In this document: in pieces, positions 54,931 through 64,000 of the stretch
Numbering within the stretch: the stretch's first letter is position 1
Layout: every line of letters starts with the position of its first letter
From: Cycas panzhihuaensis
Lineage: Eukaryota > Cycadophyta
Reading direction: 5' to 3'
Assembly (NCBI GenBank): GCA_023213395.1
Contig: CM041465.1
Span: forward strand, 45,019,741-45,083,740
Length of the DNA stretch: 64,000 nucleotides
Notes under the pieces: generated by a model
Told to the model about the DNA's origin: nothing
What the model saw: only the letters and a program-made list of their open reading frames with translations
The model's database searches: none
Made by a program: the position numbers and the translations under genes

Positions 54931-56487
54931 AAAGGGATCTAATAACAAAATTGTTGATATGTTATCTAGACCACCTTGTTCCACTTCTTCTTCTACTTTT
55001 GTTTGTAGTTCTCTTATAAGTTTGCGTGTGGAACCAATGCATCATGAAGAGTATAAAGACTTGTACCATGAAGATGAAGCTTTGAAGGAAGAATTAGAGA
55101 ACCTAGCAAAAGAAAGACCTTCCCAACTTGCTTGGAAGGATGGTCTACTTTTCAAAGGGGAGCAACTCTATGTTCCATCAAAAGGAGACAAGATCAAGTG
55201 GCTTAGAGAAGCCCATACTTCTAAAGTAGCTGGTCACTTTGGTATAGAGAAGACTTTAGCAAACTTGAGAAGATATGTTGTATGGCCAAAAATGCAAAAT
55301 GATGTAAAAAAATATGTAAAAGTATGTGTAATGTGTAATACTTCTAAGCCTTCTTCTAGAAAATTAGGATTGTATACACCACTACCTATTCCCACTAGGC
55401 CTTGGGAAAGTATCTCCATTGATTTTTAGGGGGGACTTCCCATGACTAGGAAGGGACATGATTATCTTTTTGTTGTTGTAGATAGGTTTAGTAAAATGAT
55501 ATGTCTAATACCTTGTAAGAAGACAATCACAGGTACAGGAGCAGCTGAGTTATTCTTCGAGCATGTATGGAAGAATTTTGGCTTGCCTTCTTCCATCATT
55601 TCAGACGGACACTCGATTCCTTTCATCATTTTGGAAGTCACTATGGGAGATGATGGATACCAAATTGAAGAGGAGTACAAGTTTCCATCCTCAAACAGAT
55701 GGACAAACCAGAGTAGTGAATAGAACTTTGGTACATCTATTGAGGATACAATTCCAAGCATCCAAAGACTTGGGATGAATCATTGGCTTTTCTACAATTT
55801 GCTTTTAATAGAGCAATGCATGCATCACACTGTAAAGCACCTTTTGAAGTTTGTTTGGGATACTTACCTCAAAGTCCATTTGACTTAGAGTTTTCCATGC
55901 AAGCTAAGGAAGGATCCGTCAAAGAGAAGGAGGAGCATGACAAGGCTTTAAGATACTTGGAGAAGATCCAGAGAGTCCACAAAGAAGTACATGATCAACT
56001 TCTAAGGACTCAACAAAAGTACAAGCAAAGACATGACAAGCATAGGAAAGTGTGTACTTTCCAAGAAGGAGATTTAGTATGGTTATACTTGAGCAAGGAG
56101 AGGTTAAAAGGAGAAGGTAAGAAACTCAAACCTATAAGGTATGGACCATTCAAGATTTTGAGAAAAGTAGGTGGCAATGCTTTCCAACTTGATCTTCCAC
56201 CTTATATGCAAATATATTCAGTAGTAAATGCTGAATACTTAAAACTCTTTGAGCCCTCCATGCTAGATGAGGAACAGGACCAGTTCACTTTACCTTCAGT
56301 TGATGATTTGTATTTGGAAAGTAAGGAGCCTCTCAAGGAAGATTGTATCTTGGAGAGAAAATCTACCAAAACAAGACATAAGACACATGAATCTTTCAGG
56401 ATTGGAGTAGCAGGACAATTGCCTAGTAAGGCCAAGTGGTTTAGTAGGCAACAAGGAGAAAAACACTTCCCCCATCTCCAATTCTAA
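54881..56487 (+). pseudogene. H integrase with GPF/Y and chromodomain-like tail
   Basis: Zinc finger at about 55205-55345: HTSKVAGHFGIEKTL followed by VCVMC, H-H-C-C complete. The core starts in WESISIDF (first Asp), then a TAG, then [20 protein letters not shown] and [11 protein letters not shown]. In the third motif [15 protein letters not shown] an Arg stands where the catalytic Glu is usual. From 55783 the C-terminal half is open to 56487: FAFNRAMHASHCKAPFEVC, GDLVWLYLSKERL and PIRYGPFKILRKVGGNAFQL (GPF/Y domain). It ends in a tail reading VAGQLPSKAKWFSRQQG, HFPHL, which resembles a worn chromodomain end (normally K-W-K-G-x-P-x-x-[ED]-A-[TS]-W-E, x-x-F-P). Frameshifts lie near 55600-55690. 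Confidence 0.88.
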
Positions 56488-56528
56488 GCCAAACAGGAGT
56501 TGGCTATTTTCCAAGGAAGGGGGAGCCA
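56488..56528 (+). other. Polypurine tract of H
   Basis: CAAGGAAGGGGGAGCCA directly before the LTR start TGATCC. Confidence 0.9.
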
Positions 56529-57585
56529 TGATCCAGGAGGATCTACCATATGTTTACAGGATGCGGAAAATGCTAGGCATTGGAATAACTAACAGAGATA
56601 TGGCCAAATGGTATCAAAATTCTATGAAATTTTGTTTAAAGGGATAAGACACATCCCACTAGATGTTTACAAAAGGTGGGGTTCAGAAAATATCATTTGA
56701 TTAGAGTTCAAGCCTTGTCTTTGCATAAAAATTAATCCCACAGCTAGCAGAAAAAAAAAATAGAAAATATATATTATTATTATATGAATAGAAACATGGC
56801 CAAATGACATACAAATGAGCTAAAATTTTGAGGAAGTGGAGGAGACATGCGTTCCTATATGTGTACCAAATTTGAGCTGAATTGGAGTCCGTTAAGGTCA
56901 GTTACAAGCCGCAACTTTTAAGAATTTCATGAAGGCCACTTGGACAGCAGAAAAACAGCAAATACATATTATTATTAAATGAATAAAAATGCAGTCAAAT
57001 GACATCCAAATGAGTTGAAAATTTGAGGAAGCTGAGGGGACATGCGTTCCTATACGTGTACAAAATTTGAGCTAAATTTGAGTATGTTAAGATCTATTAC
57101 AAGCTACAACTTTTTAAGAATTGTATGAAGGCCACTTGGACAACATGCATTCTGGTGGTTAGTGATTATACTTGTATGATTGCCACTTGTTAAACATGCA
57201 ATTTAGGTTTCTTTCTATAAATTGAGCCCTTCTACAGGTTGGAGAGGTGGTTCTTGGAGACTTGACTTGGGGAGCATCCTTGGAGAAGCATTTGGAGGGT
57301 TTGAGTCCCCATTATGGTATAATTGTAACATTTACTCCTTGTAATTTTACCATTCTTTTGCTAGTTGATTTCTCCACCATTAAATGGAGATTTTCATGGT
57401 TTAATAAAAGTATTACTCCTCATACTTTTGGATCAATGTCAAGAATAATTGATTTGGTGTAGAATTTTCCTTTCATGGGCTCATTATTGTTTTGATGTTA
57501 TTGAGCTTTCTACACTAACTCCCAGAATCTCAAGGAGGAAAGGTTGATAATTGATTTCTTCACCAACTAAGCTCTTTTGGGATCA
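56529..57585 (+). repeat. 3' LTR of H (1057 bp)
   Basis: Same landmarks as the 5' LTR. By eye there are about 17 substitutions and a few small indels between the two. All but one lie in the middle ~470 bases; the last ~375 bases are identical. Confidence 0.95.
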
Positions 57586-57590
57586 AAACC

Positions 57591-57890
57591 CCATTGAGAA
57601 AAGATCCATGGAGATATGATAGGGTGTAGGGCCTCGTAAGGCACATGAGAGATGTTAGTGTGCTCTTGGCATCATCGACATCTTAGGGCATAAGCGCGGG
57701 CATCCTTAAAAAGGGACGGCCAATAATAACCCATGCGGTGGATCCTTTGGGCTATGGATTGGCCCCCACAAATGCCATGATGGCATTCGCGGAGTATTTA
57801 GTCTGCTTCATCTGAAGTGACGCAGCAAAGTAGGATCCCATTGAAGGACCTCTTGTACAACACTTCATCTATGAGGAAGTGTTATCTAGT
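57591..57890 (-). pseudogene. L integrase: zinc-finger part, right of H
   Basis: The minus strand reads FLIDEVLYKRSFNGI, then LRCVTSDEAD, a TAA, ILRECHHGICGGQSIA, MGYYWPSLFKDARAYALRC, and ends in SPWIFSQWG at the H insertion site. The His pair and the first Cys of the H-H-C-C zinc finger are present; the second Cys follows a TGA. The gene continues at 50853 on the other side of H. Confidence 0.85.
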
Positions 57891-59085
57891 GGTGGTACGG
57901 ATGTGCGATCTAACTTTATTGCTGGCTTCAGGGTGGTATTCCTACTGAGTCAAATACCACACAATGTTGCCATACCACTCGTTATTAGCAAGTGGATGAG
58001 AAGAGGTACCCTGGACGGTCATAATAAACTCATCAAGGAGAGAGTCATCAATGGGAATGCCACTCGTGTTGGGAATGGGGGCATCAACTAACTGCGCTGC
58101 CACTATCATTCCCTTTTTTGACTTCCTGTTAATGATTTACAGGTCAAACTCTTGAAGCAGGACAACCCAATGACCTGCCCTACCTATCAAGTCTGAATGA
58201 GTAAGTAAATAATGTAAGGGATTAGATTGGATGATCACCTTAGTAGTATTATCGAGCAAGAGATGCCTGAACTTCTTAGTTGTGTGGACCAAGGAGAAAC
58301 ATTCCTTCTCGGTGGGGGGATAATTAACTTCAACAGCCACGAGGGTGTAGCTAATAAAATAGATTACTCTCTCAGTTCCCAAATCATCCTCCTATACGAG
58401 CATCGCACCCAAGGATTCATTGATTACCGAGGTATACAAGATGAAGGGGCTATTGAAGCGAGGAGGCACTAACGTAGGAGCGGAAGCGAGAGCTTCCTTG
58501 AGTCCTGTAAAGGCTTGTTGGGTCTTGTCAAACCAAACAAACGGGGCTCCTTTCTTCAATAGGTTGGTAAAGGGTTTGGCATTTATGGTGAAGTCTGCCA
58601 AAAAATGCCTAAGGAAACTGAGCCTACCTAGAAATGACTTGATCTGTCGTTGGGTTCTAGGAGGCGGCATGTCAAGAATCACCTTGACTTTATCTGGATT
58701 GATTTAGATTCCTTGCTTTGATACAAGGAAACCTAGGAGTTTGCCTGAGGTGACAGCAAATACATATTTAAGTGGGTTTAGACTAACATGATACTTACGA
58801 CATCGCGTGAAGATGGCCCGCAAGTCAGAGGGATGATGGGCTCTAGTATGTGAGAGACCCTTCATGTCATCCATGAAGACCTCCAACGTGTTGTTGATGA
58901 GGTCATGGAAAATGAAATGTATTGCTCTTTAATAAGTAGCACCTACATTTTTAAGGCCAAAGGGCATTGCCTTATAGGCAAAGGTACCCCATGGTGTAGT
59001 GAAGGTCATCTTGTGGCAGTCTTCAGGGGATATTTGGATCTGGTTGTAGCCAAAAAATCCATCCATTAAGAACATGACTTCAAAT
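57891..59085 (-). pseudogene. L reverse transcriptase (N-terminally deleted) and gypsy RNase H
   Basis: The frame enters reverse transcriptase at the first catalytic Asp (MDGFFGYNQIQISPEDCHK, about 59070), immediately next to the end of gag. TTPWGTFAYKAMPFGLKNVG, VFMDDMKGLSHT (F-x-D-D box, both Asp kept) and CRKYHVSLNPLKYVFAV follow, then the thumb and connection (PPPRTQRQIKSFLGRLSFLR) and gypsy RNase H (SPFILYTSVINESLGAML, VNYPPTEKECFSLVHTTKKF, NPLHYLLTHSDLIGRAG). The first RNase H Asp reads Thr. After RNase H a linker (DDSLLDEFIMTV) leads directly to integrase, so there is no aRNH in the position between RNase H and integrase. The fingers region and the whole protease are absent. Confidence 0.85.
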
Positions 59086-60832
59086 CCAGCAGTTTTGTAG
59101 TTGAGGGAGGTGCCTCATGACGTTGTGAGGGCTTAAGAGGCCTCTTGAGTCTAGCTTGGATATCTATAGCCTCTGACGCTAAGCATTTCATGATTGCAGA
59201 GTCACATGTGGTTGCCCCCATTTTGAGGACTTCCACATGTACTTTGGGGTAAAGTGCATTAACAAAAAGGTCTCTCTTCAGCTCCTCGGGCAACGTGGCC
59301 TTAGTGGAGTGAAGAAGGTCATGGAATCATCTTACAAAGTCATGATTTATTTCATCGTGACCTTGTTTGAGTGAAAGGAGGGATTTCATTCCGCTCTCAA
59401 ATGGATAGGCTACATCAAAATAGTTGATGAATTCATCTACTAATTGCTGGAATGAAAAGATAGAGTGGGCAGGGAGGCGATAGAACCATTTAAGGGCGTC
59501 GCCCTACAAAGATAGTGGAAAAAGTTTCATTAAGATATGGTCATAAGCTTAGTAGTCTATACACACCATAGAAAAACTATGCACGCGTTCAGCTAGGTCT
59601 TGTAATGAAGTCCCATCAAATTTGGGAACTTCAGGAGGGTGAGACAGCATATTAGTTCTTAACGCCTCAATGGATAGTAGCGTCGATCTACAATCTATGA
59701 AGGGACGTGCCTTTACATGGGTCATAGGGTCGACAAACGGCAATGAGCAAGGAATGGATGGGTGTGGTAAACCCATCCCTCCTTAGGGAAACACCCCTTA
59801 TTAGAAGGGGGCTTGAGGATAAATGCCTTAGAAGGGAGCTAGGTTTCCTTATGAAGGCGTAGTGAAAGAAGTCATGCTAGATGGTGGAAATGGGGGGTGT
59901 GGGACTGGATTCTACCCATATGGGCCACATGTAGGTGGTGCGACCCTATATGGGTGTAGCAGGTCCACCCCATAAGCTAAAAGGTGATTCCCCTTACCCT
60001 GCCCCCAAGGTTGAGATGCATAACTTGGGGGTAAGTAGAGGGAAGGACCACTGGATAGGTTTTGAATATATGTAGGAGCGTGTCCTGTGTAGTTGGTGGA
60101 AATAGTACTAGTAGGACCTCTAGGCCTATTAGGGAACGCATGTGCCACGTTTGGGGGTGGCACATTTGCTTGGCTTGGAAGATATATGCTAACCCCAAGT
60201 TGGGGAAAAGACACACCATGAATGGGTCTTGAGGAACTAGGACCATGAGTAGGAATAGAGGGTGTGACGCTTGTCCCCAAAGTCAGTGTAGAAATAAAGT
60301 GGGACGAGTGCGCCATAATAGAAGGATTACTTGCTGTGGGAGGCATAGGTGCGGATGAAGAAACCGCTCTACCATGCAAAACTTCTTCAAACCACCTGGG
60401 ACGTGCTTGAAGGTGAGTCACTCAAAAGTACTCACTAATAGCTTCAATCACGTCGGTGGGAGAGGTGTCTTCATAACCATAAGAGGTTGATGGGACCTCG
60501 AATGATGAAGACCCCTCAAGGCGCTCCTCATAAGAATCACCCATCAGATGGTAAATCTCATGAAGAGGTGAGCCTTCTACTACATGAGCGGAAGGATGAA
60601 TGTCAGAGGGGTGAGGCTGGTCACCCAGGTAATAAATAGGATCGTCACCCTCTTGGGTAGATCCTAGAATAGATGCAGGAAACTCTTGAGTTCCTGAGAC
60701 CAAGGTGTGGTAAGCCCAATCGGAATGGTAGCCCTCCATTGTCGAATTGGAATCCAAAGACGGAAGGGAGTGATACGAAGGGTCTTCTAACAATGGCGGT
60801 AAACCTTGCAAATGACGCGAGAAATATCGCAT
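59086..60832 (-). pseudogene. L gag
   Basis: Reading from an ATG at 60832, the first ~300 codons form one frame with a single TGA at 60422-60424: a Ser/Pro/His-rich N-terminal region (SLDSNSTMEGYHSDW, PIYYLGDQPHPSDIHPS) and a Pro-rich section (PSYASQPWGQGKG) down to 59912. The capsid-like domain follows in frames at 59776-59549 and 59520-59066: PPEVPKFDGTSLQDLAERVH, GDALKWFYRLPAHSIFSFQQ (the G-x-A-x-x-W-[FY]-x-x-L-x-x-x-S-I motif), LVDEFINYF, LPEELKRDLFVNALYPKV. It then stops abruptly in reverse transcriptase sequence. The long Pro-rich N-terminus and that capsid motif are typical for Tat-lineage gag. Confidence 0.8.
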
Positions 60833-60999
60833 GCAACGCCTTTATAAAAGTTGTTAGAAGAGAGCAAAGGGTATGAAGCATGCATTGGGGGCTACCCAAT
60901 GGAAAAGAAAGTCAAGAAGATCACCTGAAAGCAATAGCACCAACAGGAAGAGAGCCAAGACTAGCTCCCTTATTGGCAAGTCCCTAGTATGGTCGCTAG
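60833..60999 (-). other. L leader with unidentified primer-binding site
   Basis: The minus strand reads CTAGCGACCATACTAGGGAC directly after the LTR end. It does not match the tRNA-Met PBS used by the other elements here; I cannot name the tRNA. Confidence 0.5.
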
Positions 61000-63632
61000 T
61001 GAAATGCGTCTACAGGGTGGTCTCTTACGTTTAGTAAGATATGGCTAACTAAGATATAGTCGAGCTATGAGTGGGATCTAACGGTAAGAAAAACACCACG
61101 CAGGGCATTCGTATGCTGGAGCGCAGATTCAGGACCTATAAATGGCACCCAATTGCCTTTGGGCAATCTTTGGACGACACAAGGCGAAGCCTTGGGTCGT
61201 CCCAAATGGAGAGGCCCTCCTACCCCTTGGATAGCCGGGAAGAGGAAGAGGGATCCTAAAGAGTTGCATCTTCTCAAGAGAAGGAGAAGGCGATGTGTAG
61301 GTAAGTGTGTGTAGTATGGTATCCTACATGTGGGCTAGTTGGGAAAGTGATGAATGGATAACTCACATCCAAAGAAAACTACCTACATGCGATATAAACA
61401 ACTATAAATAAAAAGAGACACACAAATGTAAGGATGAGTTCTTTTTCTCTTTTTCATTTCCTATATGTTTTAGCATGCAAACATATGCATGAAAGAAAAA
61501 TGTTGTAGGAAAGGACAAAGAAAAAAAGAAGAAGAATACCTGGAAACGTAGTGCGGTTGGAGTGTTGCGACCTTCGATTCTTTGTGCGCTCTCCCACTCG
61601 AACTTGTCACGTAGGTGAGAGACTAATCGACGACGGTTGCTGTAAGTGGTCAAGGGGCTATCTTACCTTCCCCAAACATGCAAAAAACAAAGCAACATAA
61701 AGGACAGTAAAAAGGAAACAAAGAAATACTACTAACAAGAGGCTAACCTGTCAGTGAATTCGCCTCGTGCATATTTCTGTTACCACAAAGCCTGCTAATC
61801 ACAACACAAAAGTTTCTTCCTCTCGGAAGAGGGGATGCCAAATATACCTAATATATGTATATGTAAATACAAAAAGCTTATATCAAATCAGGTCAAAGAA
61901 ATGTTGCACACTACTCCAAAACTCTAAACAAAACTCAAGCAAGCAACAACACCAAATGGTATCCAAAATAAAGGAGTTAGCCTTGGAATGGTCAACTCAC
62001 CCATAGGTATCTCCACGTAGCCTCAAGGGAGGGGACAATAAAGTGTACCGGTTGTATGGGACAACAAACAAGAGAGAAAATGGACCAGTAAAATAATATT
62101 CAAGCAAACCCAGGAGATAAAGTGCTATGAGCAACAAATCATCTAGTTGGGATGAGCTAAGGGTCATAAACCAACCGAGAAGGGTTTTGGGGCTTATGTG
62201 GTGCCTAAAACTAGCAAGTGCAGGTCTGAAACCAGCATGGTAAGGGGCTACCAATGCTATTTTAGGTCTAGAAACAGGCTCTCAAAATCCCTGGCCTAGA
62301 ACCAAGGGAGGTATTAGGTGAAAGAGGAAGGAAGGGAAGGGTTTGGACCCTTGGAGAGAAGGTTAGTAAGGGGGACTGAGCCCGCCTTTCTCCCTTCACC
62401 CTTCCTTGTGTAACCCTCTTACATAGCCACCTTGAAGTGGACTTGTAGGAAATGAGAGAGGGAGCACTGTAAAATAAGGAACAATGAACAAGTTCATACG
62501 GGATGCAAAGCCAAGAGCAAAAAAAAAAACTGAAAACTGCTCAAAAGGGGGGAGAAAAGCATGAATCTTAAAGAAACATTGGAGAGGTACCTTGCAGTAG
62601 GAAGTAGGAGCTTATTCCTACCAGGAATTAGGAGAGGAAGCCTGTGTTTGACAGGCTTTTCAGTCTGGCCTGAAGAAGAGGTAACCATGGGAGCACAACT
62701 GAGATCTTAGAACCTTAGAGCTTGCTTTGAAGAATTGCTGTGAGTACTCATTTCTCCACTATGTAAACCTGCAAAGAAAGGGCCTGAGCTGCTAGAGCAG
62801 GGCCTGAGATGCAGCAGGTATCCCTGTGGAAAGAGCCCTAGAGCCAAAGAGCAGGTCTTCTGGTAGTCCTAGAGAGAGAGCTGTAGTAGTGCAATGAAAA
62901 AATGGATGAAAAGAGACTCAAATGAGTTACTTTTTGGGTTTTATATTCCCCTTAACCCTAAATGAGCATTTAGGGTTACAGGGAGATAAGTAGGCACAAA
63001 TGCCATGTGGCAGTTCCATGAAAAGAGGGAGAACTGTCGTGACTGTTTTAAAAAATATTTTTAAATAGTCGTACTACAACAAACTTCGTGGTACCATAGT
63101 AAATATCATGGTACCGCTAAGTTTATAGCAGTGCAGGCCTGTAAGCTAAAATTAGGACAGAAATGGGGCCTAATACCAAATAGTGGGTATGTTGAGGCTG
63201 GGCAGGCTGGGAATTCTTGCCCAGGTGGCTAACAGGTGGCCAAAAGAGAGGAACGAGTCTCAATGGAGGGTCATATCATACTTAGAAAGAGAATCAAAGT
63301 AGAGACAAGATGTTGTCACGGACAAGACGCGACCAACTAAGGTGATCAAGGAGCTGTGGAGATGGTGTGGGTGGCTGAGTGCCATATGGAGTGCATGACT
63401 CACTAAGGAGTGCCCCCACAGTGGGTCGTCATAGGCTGAGTGGTGTGCGGCAGGCACAAGCAACATGATCAGGTAAGAAAGCAGTGTGATCACACAAATG
63501 ATAGGCAAGCATGCATCAAGTAATACACTAAGCAACCTTGACTAAGCAAAAGTGAGGATAGGAGTAAGAAACACATACCTAAGCTTACCTGAGTTGACTC
63601 ATCCCAAATCCATTCCCGGTAGCCGGGAAACA
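61000..63632 (-). repeat. 5' LTR of L (2633 bp)
   Basis: TGAAATGCGTCTACAGG...GTAGCCGGGAAACA. It differs from the other copy by many transitions and by a ~35-base insertion around 63030-63065 (TTTTAAAAAATATTTTTAAA region). It contains GGTACCAT and ATGGTACC 10 bases apart (63090-63115). Confidence 0.92.
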
Positions 63633-63652
63633 CTTTCAAGTCTCTTAACTCC

Positions 63653-64000
63653 TCCCTCAAGTTACAACTTTCATTATTCAATTAAACTCAAATCACCATG
63701 TGACCCCATTAGCCTTCAACCTTATCAGAATTCTTATGTTCAGAAAAATAGAATTTAAAAAATCATAAGTGAATTAATTAATATGGGCATCATCTAACTT
63801 AGTAAAGGCCCATACAATACTCATATTATCCTAGTGCAAAAAAATGATGGATCTTTTTGACTCTATGTTGACTACTATGAACTTAATAAAATCACCATAA
63901 AAAATAAATTTCTCACACCTATAATTAATGAAATTCTTGAAAATTTTCATGAGGCCACCATCTTTTCTAAATTAGACCTTCAATTAGGTTATTATTAGAT
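63653..64000 (+). pseudogene. Gypsy element J: reverse transcriptase relic (continuation)
   Basis: To the right of nested L and K, the J frame resumes: TPPSSYNFHYSIKLKS (the L-P-P-x-R-x-x-x-H-x-I segment), LQPYQNSYVQKNRI, then after a TAA KIISELINMGII, HIILVQKNDGSF (V-x-K-K-D-G-[ST]-[WF]), [20 protein letters not shown] and, at the window edge, TIFSKLDLQLGYY with the first catalytic Asp. It is the same element as the protease relic ending at 42530. The rest of J lies beyond the window. Confidence 0.85.

Larger units (their letters stand above)
50859..57585 (+). mobile_element. Ty3/gypsy chromovirus-like element H, inserted in L integrase
   Basis: LTRs of 1050 bp (50859-51908) and 1057 bp (56529-57585) are near identical. 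A tRNA-Met PBS, gag, protease remnant, reverse transcriptase, RNase H, integrase and a PPT follow in order on the plus strand. The TSD is AAACC (50854-50858 and 57586-57590). Removing H with one TSD copy closes the L integrase frame. It is the youngest large insertion in the window. Confidence 0.95.
42858..63632 (-). mobile_element. Tat-type Ty3/gypsy element L, inserted in solo LTR K
   Basis: LTRs of 2597 and 2633 bp lie at 42858-45454 and 61000-63632, with TSD CTTTC at 42853-42857 and 63633-63637. All pol parts read on the minus strand: gag, truncated reverse transcriptase, gypsy RNase H and integrase, followed by an antisense PMD-like gene and an aRNH domain before the 3' LTR. Without nested element H it is about 14.0 kb. 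A very long element, large LTRs, a second RNase H and an extra antisense gene downstream of pol are features known from the Tat lineage (Grande, Ogre and relatives). Confidence 0.9.
42536..63647 (+). repeat. Solo F-family LTR K, split by element L
   Basis: The two parts are 42536-42857 and 63638-63647, together 332 bp. This equals the F-family LTRs in element C (335 and 334 bp). The left part has the family boxes CATCACCCCACTCCC and GGAGGTTGAGGAG. The flanks are ACTCC on both sides (42531-42535 and 63648-63652), a perfect 5-bp TSD. No PBS or PPT follows, so this is a solo LTR left by LTR-LTR recombination. The first bases read TATTGGGG, a decayed TGTTGGGG. Confidence 0.88.

Noticed and set aside
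1-64000. Search by eye for tRNA, rRNA and snRNA genes
   Set aside because: Only tRNA-complementary PBS motifs were found; no cloverleaf or rRNA core sequence was noticed. A covariance-model scan was not possible here.

Overview
The window looks like intergenic DNA of a large plant nuclear genome. It is AT-rich, has no recognisable low-copy host gene, and is filled almost end to end with plant LTR retrotransposons. These include Ty1/copia, Ty3/gypsy chromovirus and Ty3/gypsy Tat-type elements, a TRIM, and several non-coding or gag-only derivatives. They are inserted into one another and decayed mostly by C-to-T and G-to-A changes. Many old, slowly removed elements would fit a gymnosperm, but the sequence alone cannot name the organism. 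All coding regions are broken, so they are listed as pseudogenes. Boundaries were found by pairing LTRs by eye, locating primer-binding sites (PBS, mostly tRNA-Met type) and polypurine tracts (PPT), and matching 5-bp target-site duplications (TSD).

Layout, left to right. 1-1696: minus-strand element G1 (gag, leader, PBS, 5' LTR), apparently inserted in gag-only plus-strand element F1 (gag 2825-3530, 3' LTR 3538-~3855). 3850-4260: minus-strand zinc-knuckle gag relic with a Q/G/P/Y-rich repeat. 4623-~7100: 3'-truncated copia element M. 7100-9660: unresolved. 9664-~23465: three-level nest of A (minus, LTRs 9664-10238 and 21011-21667, tandemly extended to the right), B (minus, 10244-19129) inside A, and C (plus, gag-only, 12860-17620) inside B. 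24515-36325: a CA/TA microsatellite holding minus-strand element D (~24829-36247), which holds copia element E (25884-33810), which holds a 326-bp TRIM (32124-32449). 36440-~38020: minus-strand element G2, whose leader resembles that of G1. 38020-40440: nothing recognised.

40.4-64 kb: a four-level nest. A decayed plus-strand Ty3/gypsy element J (gag and protease 40.9-42.5 kb; reverse transcriptase resumes at 63.65 kb) was hit by an F-family element that is now a solo LTR (K, 42536-63647, TSD ACTCC). K was hit by a ~14-kb Tat-type element L on the minus strand (42858-63632, TSD CTTTC, 2.6-kb LTRs). L was hit in its integrase gene by the younger plus-strand chromovirus H (50859-57585, TSD AAACC).

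The most unusual locus is the 3' part of L. Between integrase and the 3' LTR it carries, on the opposite strand, a broken gene resembling a plant mobile domain (PMD) protein with a clean GT-AG intron, an acidic linker and a coiled coil (47484-49375). Next to it, in element sense, is a second RNase H of the archaeal type (aRNH, 45770-46536) in addition to the usual gypsy RNase H. The divergent spacer between them holds two perfect 12-bp stem hairpins.
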